Source of the DNA: JABDIY01 sp963803875
GTDB lineage: Bacteria > Actinomycetota > Acidimicrobiia > Acidimicrobiales > SZUA-35
Direction of reading: 5' to 3'
Assembly: GCA_963803875.1 (NCBI GenBank)
Contig: CAWDOA010000005.1
Span: forward strand, 1 to 64,000
Length of the DNA: 64,000 nucleotides
The first letter of the stretch is position 1. The number at the start of each line of letters is the position of its first letter. A program made the position numbers and the translations under genes. Shown one piece after another: positions 36,415 through 44,511 of this stretch. Under the pieces are notes generated by a model. The model had not been told where the DNA came from and did no database searches. It was given only the letters and a program-made list of their open reading frames with translations.

Positions 36415-36702
36415 CTAGTCGACGATTTCGCCGTTGCCGACCCTTTTGCCGAAGCGTTCGAGTCGTTCGATGACGTGAGGATCGGTAGTTTCCGCCGCGG
36501 CGGCTATCGCTTTCTTGATCTGGCGGTAGATCTCGGACTCCTCCTCGCACCGAGTGCAATGGTCGAGATGTTCAGCAACTCTGCGAGCCTCTTCGGCGGT
36601 CAACTCGCCGTCGAGGTAGTGCTGGAGGAGTTCGAGGGTCTCGCCGCAGGTGAGTCTGCCACGCATGCGGTTCATCAAGTCCATGACAGGAGTGAGGATC
36701 AT
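36415..36702 (-). CDS. rsrA: Zinc-binding anti-sigma factor (RsrA type)
   Basis: 95 residues (an in-frame ATG at 36684 would give 89). 'AEHLDHCTRCEEE' is the H-x3-C-x2-C zinc motif of thiol-redox anti-sigma factors; an additional Cys sits in 'GRLTCGETLE'. It should hold the adjacent ECF sigma in the reduced state and let go on disulfide stress. It overlaps sigR by 4 bp (ATGA). mshD at 19445 makes the thiol that resets such proteins. Confidence 0.85.
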   Translation of the reverse strand: MILTPVMDLMNRMRGRLTCGETLELLQHYLDGELTAEEARRVAEHLDHCTRCEEESEIYRQIKKAIAAAAETTDPHVIERLERFGKRVGNGEIVD

Positions 36703-37292
36703 GACGGGTCCGATCGGGGACGGTTCTTTACTGTCTTGGGAGACAACCGTTGGCGGATTCGCCCACGGCCTCTGTGTAGTCGACTCATTACTGTGCCAAC
36801 TGGGATATCGAGTATCCCTGCCGCCTCGGCATAGCTCAGACCGTTGATATCGACCAGGTCGACAACGGTCCGGAACGGAGCTGGCAGCTCATCGAGCGCA
36901 GTTTGGACGGCATGATCGAATACAGGTTCCACAATAAGGTCTTCGGGTGTGACGTCATCGATCGCTTCAGCTGAAGGATCGTCCGGATCGTCGAAGAGGT
37001 ACGGCTTCTTCTTCTGGGCCCGGTTGATGTTGGTATTGCGCAGGATCGTGAGCAGCCAGGCCTTGGGGTACGCCCCATCGAACCGTTCTATGGCGCGGAA
37101 GGCGCGCAATAGCGTGTCCTGCACCAAATCCTCGGCCTCGGTGGAGTTGCGGGTGAGGGTGCAGGCCGTGGCGAAGAGAAGCGGGATATGAGGCTGAACG
37201 TGGCAGGCGAACTTGTCGCGTTTGGCCAGAGGCGGTTCGTCCGTATCCGAGGTGGTCGCTTCTTCGCCGTGACCAGTCACTACAGCAACCAC
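36699..37292 (-). CDS. sigR: ECF sigma factor (SigR/SigH type)
   Basis: 197 residues. Region 2: 'NSTEAEDLVQDTLLRAFRA' and 'PKAWLLTILRNTNINRAQ', the core- and -10-binding helices. Region 4: 'LSYAEAAGILDIPVGTVMS', the -35 helix-turn-helix. The linker is acidic (DDPDDPSAEAIDD). Position next to rsrA supports an oxidative-stress role; I do not see a clear GGAAT/GTT autoregulatory promoter upstream. The first 20 residues (MVAVVTGHGEEATTSD) may be longer than the real protein. Confidence 0.85.
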   Translation of the reverse strand: MVAVVTGHGEEATTSDTDEPPLAKRDKFACHVQPHIPLLFATACTLTRNSTEAEDLVQDTLLRAFRAIERFDGAYPKAWLLTILRNTNINRAQKKKPYLFDDPDDPSAEAIDDVTPEDLIVEPVFDHAVQTALDELPAPFRTVVDLVDINGLSYAEAAGILDIPVGTVMSRLHRGRGRIRQRLSPKTVKNRPRSDPS

Positions 37293-37320
37293 TCCAGATT
37301 CAACCGAAGTCCGAGGTAGT

Positions 37321-37713
37321 TCATTCCGGGCCCGCCCAGTTGATCATTGCGGTGCTGGCATGCTCGAAGTAGCTGGCCATGGCCCGATCTACCTCGGGCG
37401 GCGCTGCCACCCGTTGCGCCGTCGTGGTCACCGCATCCAGCATGTGGGCCAGCCAGTGGTCCCGCTCGCGCTGGCCGATGCGTAGATGCGCATGTCGCAT
37501 CCGCAGCCGGGGATGGCCCCGCTCCTCGCTGTAATGCGGGGGACCGCCCCAGTACTGGGCCAGAAAACCGGCGGTAGTCCTTCGGGACTCGGAGAGATCG
37601 GCCGGATACATGACCCGCAGAACCGGGTCGGATTCGACGTGGTCGTAGAACGTGTCCACGAACTCAACAAAGAACGCTTCGCCACCAACGACGTCGTACA
37701 CAGACTGGGACAT
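37321..37713 (-). CDS. glbO: Group II truncated haemoglobin
   Basis: 130 residues. 'VYDVVGGEAFFVEFVDTFYD' covers helices A-B, with the B10 Tyr in 'FYDHV'. 'YWGGPPHYSEERGHPRLRM' has the E-helix loop with the G8-equivalent Trp of group II. The proximal His is in 'RHAHLRIG'. It binds O2 and probably detoxifies NO or peroxide. 28 bp upstream of nothing on this strand; sigR follows in the opposite order on the same strand, so stress co-control is possible. Confidence 0.88.
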   Translation of the reverse strand: MSQSVYDVVGGEAFFVEFVDTFYDHVESDPVLRVMYPADLSESRRTTAGFLAQYWGGPPHYSEERGHPRLRMRHAHLRIGQRERDHWLAHMLDAVTTTAQRVAAPPEVDRAMASYFEHASTAMINWAGPE

Positions 37714-38005
37714 AGCGACAGTCTAGGGAGTCGCCCGAAAGTCACCGTAAGCTCGCTGTCGCTGGCGCCGTCGGTCGGGGGATTGTCGACCGCTCGCCGC
37801 GCATGCCCTCGATCGTCGACCTACGGCCGGGAGTTGGGGGACCATGTCGATTCGGGACCGGCGAAGCGGGTGAGAGTCGGGCCGAATCGCAACTCGAGAG
37901 TTCTCTTCGCTAAGGCGTGACCCGCCTCGATTCAACGGCTGCCCGAGGGTGGCTTCTGTTGCTGGTGCTCAACGTCGTGTAGCGGTGTCTGACACCGATT
38001 TCAGG
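37714..38005. other. 292-bp gap without a convincing gene
   Basis: Short frames exist on both strands (for example 37723-37935 minus), but they are Arg/Ser-rich with no motif or good start. The only structure I see is the palindrome at 37984. Confidence 0.5.
37984..37996. terminator. GGTGTCTGACACC palindrome after the fab operon
   Basis: Nearly perfect palindrome (6-bp arms, one central base), 10 bp past the fabZ stop on the minus strand. A related GGGGTCTGACCC lies after polA at 49496. It may end transcription or be a dispersed repeat. Confidence 0.35.
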
Positions 38006-38425
38006 TCAGCCGAGGACAACCATGAGTTCGACCGTGCAAGTGGTTTGGCCGTTGACTGTGGCAACCCCGGAACCCTTGCCGCCCCGAGCGGACAGTCGTC
38101 CGAAGGTAACTTCCATCTCCAAGGTGTCGCCAGGTTCAACCGGTCGGCGAAACTTCGCTCCGTTGACGCCGGCGAGGTACGGGATCTTGCCGGCGAACTT
38201 CTCTTCGGCCAGCACTGCGCACGCACCGGTCTGGGCCAGCGCTTCGATTTGAAGCACCCCCGGCACCACGGGACGTTCGGGGAAGTGGCCGGGAAAGAAC
38301 CACTCGTCACCGGTGAGGCGCCACAGGCCTCGGACCCGTTCGCCCGGTGTCAGCTCGGTGAGTTCGTCGACAAAGAGGAACGGTGGACGGTGGGGAAGTA
38401 GGTCGATCGGGGCGGGAAAGGACAC
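38006..38425 (-). CDS. fabZ: 3-hydroxyacyl-ACP dehydratase
   Basis: Hot-dog fold enzyme that dehydrates 3-hydroxyacyl-ACP in type II fatty acid synthesis. 139 residues. 'LLPHRPPFLFVDEL' opens the fold; the catalytic His is in 'FFPGHFPERPVVPG', and the Glu (or its equivalent) in 'LQIEALAQTGA'. It is the last gene of the cluster; its start is next to the fabF stop (1-bp spacing). Confidence 0.88.
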   Translation of the reverse strand: MSFPAPIDLLPHRPPFLFVDELTELTPGERVRGLWRLTGDEWFFPGHFPERPVVPGVLQIEALAQTGACAVLAEEKFAGKIPYLAGVNGAKFRRPVEPGDTLEMEVTFGRLSARGGKGSGVATVNGQTTCTVELMVVLG

Positions 38426-39595
38426 TCAGCTACCTGGCCCGATGATGATCGTGCCGTTGTGTCCGCCGAACCCGAAACTGTTGGACATCGACGGCCCGGG
38501 TTCCCATTCGCGGGCCTCCCCGATGACCAGATCGATTCTGGGCAGTTCGGGGTCGGACTCGACGGTACCTACGGTTGGCGGTATGAGGCGATGTTGGATC
38601 GACAGGACAACCGCCGCAGCTTCGAGGGCACCCGCAGCTCCGAGCGCGTGCCCGGTGATTCCTTTGGTAGAGGTGACGATTGGTCCAGGCTCGCCGAAGA
38701 TCTTGGCCATGGCGTGAGCCTCAGCCGCGTCGTTCAGCGGTGTCGATGTGCCGTGGGCGTTGATGTGTGTGATGTCGCTTGGCGACAGGCCGGCGTGCTC
38801 CATGGCCAACTCCATTGAGCGAACCGCCCCTGACCCCCCTGGAGCCGGTGCGGTGATGTGATGAGCGTCGGCGGTGCTGGCCGCACCGAGCATCTCGCCG
38901 ATGATGGTGGCTCCGCGCCCTACAGCCCGGGCCCACTCTTCCAGCACGAGCACCGCAGCGCCCTCGCCCATCATGAAACCGTCACGGCGGGCATCGAAAG
39001 GAACCGAGATTCCGGTGGTCGACAGCGCCGTCATGTTGCCGAAGCCGGCGAGTGCCGTGGGAGTGAACGATGCCTCGGATCCACCGGCAAAGACCACGTC
39101 GCAGCGGCCATCGGCCACCATCCGCATGGCATTGCCGATGCTGTGGGTGCCGGCGGCACAGGCGGTGACCGTCGCCTCGCACGGCCCCTGGAATCCCATG
39201 CGCATGGAAACTGCTGCTGCCGCGGCGTTCGACATCATCATCGGCACGAGGAACGGGGACACGCGCCGCGAACCCCGTTCGTGCTGGACCAGGATCTCTT
39301 TCTCCATGGTTCCAATGCCGCCGGTCCCGGTGCCGATCAGGGTACCGATACGGGCGGGGTCGGCTTCCAGGTTGCCGGCCTGCTCAGCGGCCTCGATCGC
39401 AGCGGCGATGGCGAATTGGGTGAACCGGTCGGCGCGGCGAGACTCCTTGGAGTTGGCGTAGTACGGCGATGGGTCCCAATCGTGGACCCGTCGCTCGCCG
39501 TCGGGCGCCGGGCCGAGGAGACCCTGCCAGAACTGCTCCTTGCCGACGCCGCAGGGCCCGACCACCCCGAGCCCCGTAATTGCTACCCGACGCAT
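38426..39595 (-). CDS. fabF: 3-oxoacyl-ACP synthase II
   Basis: Elongating condensing enzyme. 389 residues, intact. Cys in 'VTACAAGTHSIGNAM', first His in 'HINAHGTSTPLND', second His in 'TKGITGHALGAAGAL', and the glycine loop 'NSFGFGGHNGTI' at the end, all as in KAS II. The protein is a little short of the 410-residue norm, because the N-terminal loop is brief. It follows acpP by 5 bp. Confidence 0.93.
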   Translation of the reverse strand: MRRVAITGLGVVGPCGVGKEQFWQGLLGPAPDGERRVHDWDPSPYYANSKESRRADRFTQFAIAAAIEAAEQAGNLEADPARIGTLIGTGTGGIGTMEKEILVQHERGSRRVSPFLVPMMMSNAAAAAVSMRMGFQGPCEATVTACAAGTHSIGNAMRMVADGRCDVVFAGGSEASFTPTALAGFGNMTALSTTGISVPFDARRDGFMMGEGAAVLVLEEWARAVGRGATIIGEMLGAASTADAHHITAPAPGGSGAVRSMELAMEHAGLSPSDITHINAHGTSTPLNDAAEAHAMAKIFGEPGPIVTSTKGITGHALGAAGALEAAAVVLSIQHRLIPPTVGTVESDPELPRIDLVIGEAREWEPGPSMSNSFGFGGHNGTIIIGPGS

Positions 39596-39600
39596 GTGTT

Positions 39601-39840
39601 CTAGAGCTTGGCGACGATGAGGTCGTACGCGCCACCGACGGTTTCGACACCTTCGAGTTCTTCCTCGTCGACCGAGACATCGAATTCTTCCTCGAGCGCC
39701 ATGACCAGCTCGACCAGGTCGAGACTGTCGGCGTCGAGATCTTCAGCGAATCGGGCTTCCTTGGTGACTGCGGATGCCTCGACGGAGAGCACCTCCACAG
39801 CACACTTGGTGAATCGTTCAAAATTTGCGGTGTCGCTCAC
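39601..39840 (-). CDS. acpP: Acyl carrier protein
   Basis: 79 residues from GTG 39840 ('VSDTANFERF'); the frame is open upstream but that part is not ACP-like. The phosphopantetheine Ser is in 'EDLDADSLDLVELVM'. Strongly acidic helix II-III region (EEEFDVSVDEEELEG), as expected. It carries the growing acyl chain between FabD, FabH, FabG, FabZ and FabF, all adjacent. Confidence 0.92.
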   Translation of the reverse strand: MSDTANFERFTKCAVEVLSVEASAVTKEARFAEDLDADSLDLVELVMALEEEFDVSVDEEELEGVETVGGAYDLIVAKL

Positions 39841-39942
39841 GTGTCTTCTTCTTTCTTCGTGATGCTTGGTCGGGTTCGACAGCATTCTGTAGATGAGTCT
39901 TTGCCCTGTGTCGTAGATCAAAGACTAGTTGGCAAGGGAGCG

Positions 39943-40650
39943 TTAGGCTCCCATTCCGAGCCCGCCATCTACCGCGATTGTGGTTCCAGTGATGTAACCG
40001 GCACCGTCGGAGGCGAGGAAGGTCACAGCTGCGGCGACATCTTCGGGTGTGCCGACGCGGCCCAGAGGCACCGCAGCTGTCATCGCGTCCTTGGCCTTGT
40101 CGCTGACGGCGTCGAGCATGTCGGTGGCGATCGGGCCGGGGGCGACGATGTTCACGGTGATATTGCGTGATGCGAACTCCCGGGCAAGCGAACGAGCCAA
40201 GCCCACCAGTCCAGCCTTGCTGGCCGAATAGTTCACCTGGCCGGTCTGGCCGATGGCGCCTACGACCGAAGAGATGAAGATGATTCGGCCGGAGCGTGCC
40301 TTCATCATCGGTTTCACAGCCCGTTTTGCCACCCGCCATGATCCGGTGAGATTGGCGTCGACGACCGACGTGAAGTTCTCCTCGCTCATGCGAAGCGTGA
40401 GACCGTCCTTGGTGATACCGGCATTGGCCACCAGGACCGACACCGCGCCGAGTTGGTCCTCGATGGCGTCGAATAGTGCTTCGACGCTGGGGCCCGAAGT
40501 GATGTCGCACTGGAACCAGTTCAGTGATTCGGGCAGGTCATCGGGATCGGATCTACTGGCAACCGCCACCGAAAGACCAGCATCGGCCAACGCAACCGCA
40601 ATGGCGAGCCCGATTCCTCGGCTCCCACCGGTGACGAGGGCGACGCTCAT
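39943..40650 (-). CDS. fabG: 3-oxoacyl-ACP reductase
   Basis: NADPH-dependent short-chain dehydrogenase. 235 residues from ATG 40650 (MSVALVTGGSRGIG). Nucleotide loop T-G-G-S-R-G-I-G; 'LVANAGIT' (N-A-G); catalytic Ser in 'FISSVVGAIG' and Tyr-x3-Lys in 'NYSASKAGL'; 'GYITGTTIAVDGG' at the end. ATGA overlap with fabH. The frame is open upstream of 40650, but that sequence is antisense-like and not part of the fold. Confidence 0.9.
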   Translation of the reverse strand: MSVALVTGGSRGIGLAIAVALADAGLSVAVASRSDPDDLPESLNWFQCDITSGPSVEALFDAIEDQLGAVSVLVANAGITKDGLTLRMSEENFTSVVDANLTGSWRVAKRAVKPMMKARSGRIIFISSVVGAIGQTGQVNYSASKAGLVGLARSLAREFASRNITVNIVAPGPIATDMLDAVSDKAKDAMTAAVPLGRVGTPEDVAAAVTFLASDGAGYITGTTIAVDGGLGMGA

Positions 40651-41591
40651 GAACCGTTCCAGCGAACGAGCGCACTGCCCCAGGTCATGCCGGCCCCGAA
40701 TCCGACGAACAGAACGAGATCCCCGTTCTGAAGTCGGTCTTTGACCAGAGAATCGTGAAGAGCCATCGGAATCGTTGCACCTGAGGTGTTTCCCGTGTTC
40801 TCCAAGATCATTGCGGTGTTGTCCATGGACAACCCCAGCTTCTTCCACGCCGACTCGAGAATCCTGATGTTTGCCTGATGGGGCACGATGAGCGCAATGT
40901 CATCGAGAGTGATGTCCGGTCCGGCCATCTTCATTGTCCTTGCGACCGTCCGCTGGATGGCGGCGACAGCCTGACGGAAGACTTCCTTGCCGTCCATCTT
41001 GAGCACGTCGCCGTGCTCGGCATACAGAATGTGGATGTAGTTGCCGTCAGCGCCGAGGTCCCAGCCCAGCAATTCTCCTACTCCGCTGGGGTCGGCTTCC
41101 ACAACCGCAGCTCCGCCGCCATTGCCGAACAGGATTCCGGTGCCGCGATCGTGGTAGTCGGTGATCTTGTCGAGCGCTTCGGCGCCGACCACGAGGATAC
41201 GTTCCATCCCTTGAAGCAGGAAACCGTTGGCGATGGTCAGGCCGTAGACCCAGCCGGAGCAAGCAGCCTGAATGTCGAGGGCGCCGCAGTCGAGCCCCAG
41301 CTCGCGAGCGACGGCGGGCGCAGTTCCCGGGCACACATGCTCGGGACTGGTGGTGGCCAGCAGAAGTAGGTCGATGTCTTCGGGACCGACACCGGCGGCG
41401 TCCATCGCCCGTTGCGACGCGAGGGCGGCCAACTCGGTGGTGGTTGAGCCGATGTGACGTTGACCGATTCCGGTTCGCTCGCGGATCCATTCATCGGTGG
41501 TGTCCATCCACGCTTCGAGATCGGCATTGGTGAGGACCTTCTCCGGCAGTGCAGCCCCCACGCCTGACATGCGGAATCCGATTCCGCTCAT
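40647..41591 (-). CDS. fabH: 3-oxoacyl-ACP synthase III
   Basis: Starts fatty acid synthesis by joining acyl-CoA with malonyl-ACP. 314 residues from ATG 41591. Cys in 'DIQAACSGWVYGL', His in 'IVPHQANIRILES', Asn in 'ILENTGNTSGATIP', and the terminal 'GFGAGMTWGSALVRW'. 'DEWIRERTGIGQRHI' is the CoA Trp/Arg region. The ATG overlaps the fabD stop (ATGA). Confidence 0.93.
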   Translation of the reverse strand: MSGIGFRMSGVGAALPEKVLTNADLEAWMDTTDEWIRERTGIGQRHIGSTTTELAALASQRAMDAAGVGPEDIDLLLLATTSPEHVCPGTAPAVARELGLDCGALDIQAACSGWVYGLTIANGFLLQGMERILVVGAEALDKITDYHDRGTGILFGNGGGAAVVEADPSGVGELLGWDLGADGNYIHILYAEHGDVLKMDGKEVFRQAVAAIQRTVARTMKMAGPDITLDDIALIVPHQANIRILESAWKKLGLSMDNTAMILENTGNTSGATIPMALHDSLVKDRLQNGDLVLFVGFGAGMTWGSALVRWNGS

Positions 41592-42775
41592 GCGCCAACC
41601 CGCAGCCAAGCGATCGGCTGTGAAGCGGCGACTCGTTCTCCGTTCATGGCGAGGATGCCGTGGAGCTCACCAGCGAAGGCGGTACGCACCTCGGTACTTC
41701 CCACGTGGCCGAGCACGTCGCCCACGCGAACGAGCAGGCCCGATTTGGTGATGTCCAGCGGAGTGAAAACGCCGCTGCCGGGGCTCACGACCAGGCGCTC
41801 GCTCGCATAGAGGTGTTCTCCATCGGGCGAGCGATCAAATTTTGGGGAGTGAGCCAACTCCTCCAGTAGTGAGTCGAGATCATCAGGTTTGGACACCGAC
41901 GCTCGGGCCACGTTTCCAATAGTCCGTTTGGCCATTCCGGTGAGCACGGTTCCAGGGCCGAGTTCGACGATCAGGTCGACGCCGGCTTCCTCGATAGTGT
42001 GCAACGTCTGGCGCCATCGAACCGGACTCGTGAGCTGCAGGCTCAGGATCTTGCGTGACTCATCCGCTGTCCTGTGGGGGGTGGCGTCGACATTGGAAAC
42101 CACGGGCCGGTTGGGAGCCCGGAAATCAATGTCGGCCAGAGCTTTCACGAGCCGCTCTCCCGCAGCAGCCATGAAGGGCGTGTGGAACGCGCCGCCGACC
42201 TTGATGGGCATCACACGTTTGGCGCCCAGGCTTTTCGCTAGTTGGCCGGCCGATTCGATACCGGCTGCAGTTCCGGCGATGACCACCTGACCGGGAGCGT
42301 TGTAGTTGGCGACGAAGACGTCGGCGTCGCACTTCGCACACGCCAATTCGACCAGTTCATCGTCGAGGCCGAGTACGGCGGCCATGGTGCCGGGGATGGC
42401 ATCTGCAGCGGCCTGCATGGCGTTGCCTCGTTCGGTGACCAGCCGCACTCCGTCGGCGAACGAAATCGCGCCGCTGGCAACGAGGGCAGAATATTCGCCG
42501 AGCGAGTGGCCTGCGTGAAGCGAGGGCTCGATGCCCAAACGCTCGACTGCGTCGAGGACGACCATGCTCAGCAAGAAGGTGCTGAGCTGGGCGTTTCTGG
42601 TCTCCCTCAGCTCTTCAGCATCGGCTTTCAGGAGGAGGTGCGCGATGTCGCGTTCGGCGACATCACTGGCCTCCCCGACGAGTTCCCATGATGGGTGATC
42701 TGTCCACGCAGCACCCATCGCAGGGGCCTGGGAGCCCTGTCCTGGGTAGGTGAACGCAATGTGGGTTGTTGGCAT
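41588..42775 (-). CDS. fabD: Malonyl-CoA:ACP transacylase with C-terminal lipoyl/biotinyl-like domain
   Basis: 395 residues from ATG 42775; FabD alone is about 310. Residues 1-300 are the transacylase: 'YPGQGSQ', Ser in 'AGHSLGEYSALV', Arg in 'RLVTERGNAMQ', His in 'GGAFHTPFMAAA'. Residues about 325-395 look like a biotinyl/lipoyl domain: 'VVSPGSGVFTPL', 'LLVRVGDVLGHVG', 'EVRTAFAGELHGIL' and 'GERVAASQPIAWL'. The exposed turn that should hold the modified Lys is shortened, and no Lys is there. So it is probably an unmodified docking domain. First gene of the fab cluster. Confidence 0.92.
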   Translation of the reverse strand: MPTTHIAFTYPGQGSQAPAMGAAWTDHPSWELVGEASDVAERDIAHLLLKADAEELRETRNAQLSTFLLSMVVLDAVERLGIEPSLHAGHSLGEYSALVASGAISFADGVRLVTERGNAMQAAADAIPGTMAAVLGLDDELVELACAKCDADVFVANYNAPGQVVIAGTAAGIESAGQLAKSLGAKRVMPIKVGGAFHTPFMAAAGERLVKALADIDFRAPNRPVVSNVDATPHRTADESRKILSLQLTSPVRWRQTLHTIEEAGVDLIVELGPGTVLTGMAKRTIGNVARASVSKPDDLDSLLEELAHSPKFDRSPDGEHLYASERLVVSPGSGVFTPLDITKSGLLVRVGDVLGHVGSTEVRTAFAGELHGILAMNGERVAASQPIAWLRVGA

Positions 42776-42921
42776 CAACGTATAGACCTACCTCGACACT
42801 GTCTGGTTACAAGGTCTTTGACCAGATCTCCACGAGCAGTTGTGAGCGGGTGTCGAGTCCGGCCATTCCGGCGGTCTTCACAGTGTTTGTTGATACGATC
42901 GCGGGCCCGAACACCCTGTAT

Positions 42922-43004
<83 letters not shown>

Positions 43005-43034
43005 CCCGACTTGGAGAGGAGCGGACGGATAGCG

Positions 43035-43337
43035 ATGTTCCAATCATCAATAGAGCGGAGGCTTCGAAATGTGTCGAACCAGTTGGTTGAACTCCGAAAC
43101 GAGCTACGTGTGATCGACGAGCAACTACTCCATTTCTCCGATGAGGCCGACGATGCCCGGCTGCGCTCGCTGGTTAGCGAGACACCATTGGCTGGCCGCG
43201 AACACCGTGACGCAAACCGAACGGTCACTGCGCTCAAGAAGGACCGCTCGGTCAAGGTCGAGCGGTTGGTCAAGCTGGAAGAAAAACAGGACAGCCTGCT
43301 CGATGAGCTGACTATCAGAAAGACGCGTGAACCGTGA
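43035..43337 (+). CDS. Small coiled-coil protein upstream of PdtaR
   Basis: 100 residues from ATG 43035. Nearly all helix-forming and charged: 'RNVSNQLVELRNELRVIDEQ' then 'ALKKDRSVKVERLVKLEEKQ', with a short 'SETPLAGREH' break in the middle, so probably a two-helix hairpin. No enzyme motif. It overlaps the response-regulator start (GTGA), which implies coupled translation and perhaps a physical partner. I do not recognise the family. Confidence 0.75.
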   Translation: MFQSSIERRLRNVSNQLVELRNELRVIDEQLLHFSDEADDARLRSLVSETPLAGREHRDANRTVTALKKDRSVKVERLVKLEEKQDSLLDELTIRKTREP

Positions 43338-43927
43338 CCCGCATCGTTGTGGCTGAGGACGAGGCGCTCATACGTCTTGACCTCATCGAGACCCTCACCG
43401 AAGAAGGTTATGAAGTGGTCGGCGAGGCCGCCGATGGTGATCGGGCGGTTGAACTGGTCCGGGAGCTGGCGCCGGATGTTGCGATACTCGATATCAAGAT
43501 GCCGGGCACCGACGGGCTTGCCGCAGCGCGCCAGATCATCGGCGAACGATTGTCGGCGGTGGTCATTCTCACCGCCTTCTCCCAACGAGAACTGATCGAG
43601 CAAGCTCGCGACGTGGGCGCCCTGGCCTACGTGGTGAAACCGTTCGAACGCAACGATCTGGTCCCTGCGATCGAGATGGCGATCGCCCGCTTCTCCGATA
43701 TTGCGCTGGCAGAAGCGGCGGTCAGTCAGGAGTCTGAGCGAGCCGATCAGGCCGAGGCGAAACTCGAAGAACGAAAGCTGTTGGATAGAGCCAAGGGCGT
43801 GCTCATGGACACCCACGGCCTCGCCGAAGCGGATGCGTTCCGGTTCCTCCGTTCATCAGCAATGAACGGCCGATTGTCGATGGGCGAGGTTGCACGGAAG
43901 ACCATCGACGGTGAGCTGAAGCCTTAG
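43334..43927 (+). CDS. pdtaR: ANTAR-domain response regulator (PdtaR type)
   Basis: 197 residues from GTG 43334. Receiver domain: acidic pair 'VAEDEALIRLD', phosphoacceptor Asp in 'AILDIKMPGTDG', Thr/Ser in 'VVILTAFSQ', Lys in 'YVVKPFER'. A coiled linker (ALAEAAVSQESERADQAEAK) leads to a C-terminal ANTAR RNA-binding domain: 'LDRAKGVLMDTHGLAEADAF', then 'RFLRSSAMNGRLSMGEVA'. Such regulators bind paired hexaloop RNA hairpins and prevent termination. The sensor kinase (PdtaS) is not in the window. Confidence 0.9.
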   Translation: MTRIVVAEDEALIRLDLIETLTEEGYEVVGEAADGDRAVELVRELAPDVAILDIKMPGTDGLAAARQIIGERLSAVVILTAFSQRELIEQARDVGALAYVVKPFERNDLVPAIEMAIARFSDIALAEAAVSQESERADQAEAKLEERKLLDRAKGVLMDTHGLAEADAFRFLRSSAMNGRLSMGEVARKTIDGELKP

Positions 43928-44045
43928 TTCACTGCCATGCGGCCCCTGCTCGTTCTCGGACGGGGGCGGAGTCGGCCGAGCTTCATCTACGCTGCAGCGC
44001 CGGACGAGTGTTTACGTGCGGATCGCCGAGCACCATCGTGCCGAG

Positions 44046-44405
44046 TCAGCTAGTGGTTGAGACTGCGCGGATGACGTGGGCGAAGGCGTCTCGTTCGCGG
44101 ACCGCGAAGTAGGTGATGCCCCAACGGTCACGCGCCTCGTGGAGCTTCTCGACGATCTGGTCAACAGTTCCGAAGAGGAGGTACGGGGTCGCTCGAGCGT
44201 GATCTGGGGTCAGGCCTTCGATGCGCTCGCATGCTTCGTCGACGGTTGTGTCGTAGCCGTTGGTGATTCGGGTGACTTGGACCATCGCGTTCAGCTCGAC
44301 GTCGCCGAAGCGACCGCCGGCCCCGGAGCGAACTTGTTCGATCTGAGTGTCCAGCCAATCGGGCGCCCATTCGGCTTGATGGCTGTGTCCGTCGGCCTTG
44401 GTGCG
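44046..44405 (-). pseudogene. C-terminal remnant of an LLM-class (F420-type) oxidoreductase
   Basis: About 118 residues. 'ATPYLLFGTVDQIVEKLHEA' and 'WGITYFAVRERDAFAHVI' are the end of a luciferase-like monooxygenase. In-frame stop TAG just above 44405, so the N-terminal two-thirds (active site) are missing. Start Met at 44285 would give only 79 residues. It is a remnant on the edge of the HNH region. Confidence 0.6.
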
Positions 44406-44511
44406 ACACGGCTACGGCGTGCTCTCCTGGTACAGGTGCGCGTCAAGAACCCCGGTGGGGCCCGGGGTGCCTCGATTAGATGGCAATGATGAGTGGTGCC
44501 AGTCCCGGTCT

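Noticed and set aside
37723..37935. 70-codon minus-strand frame upstream of glbO
   Set aside because: Arg/Ser-rich, no ribosome site, no motif.
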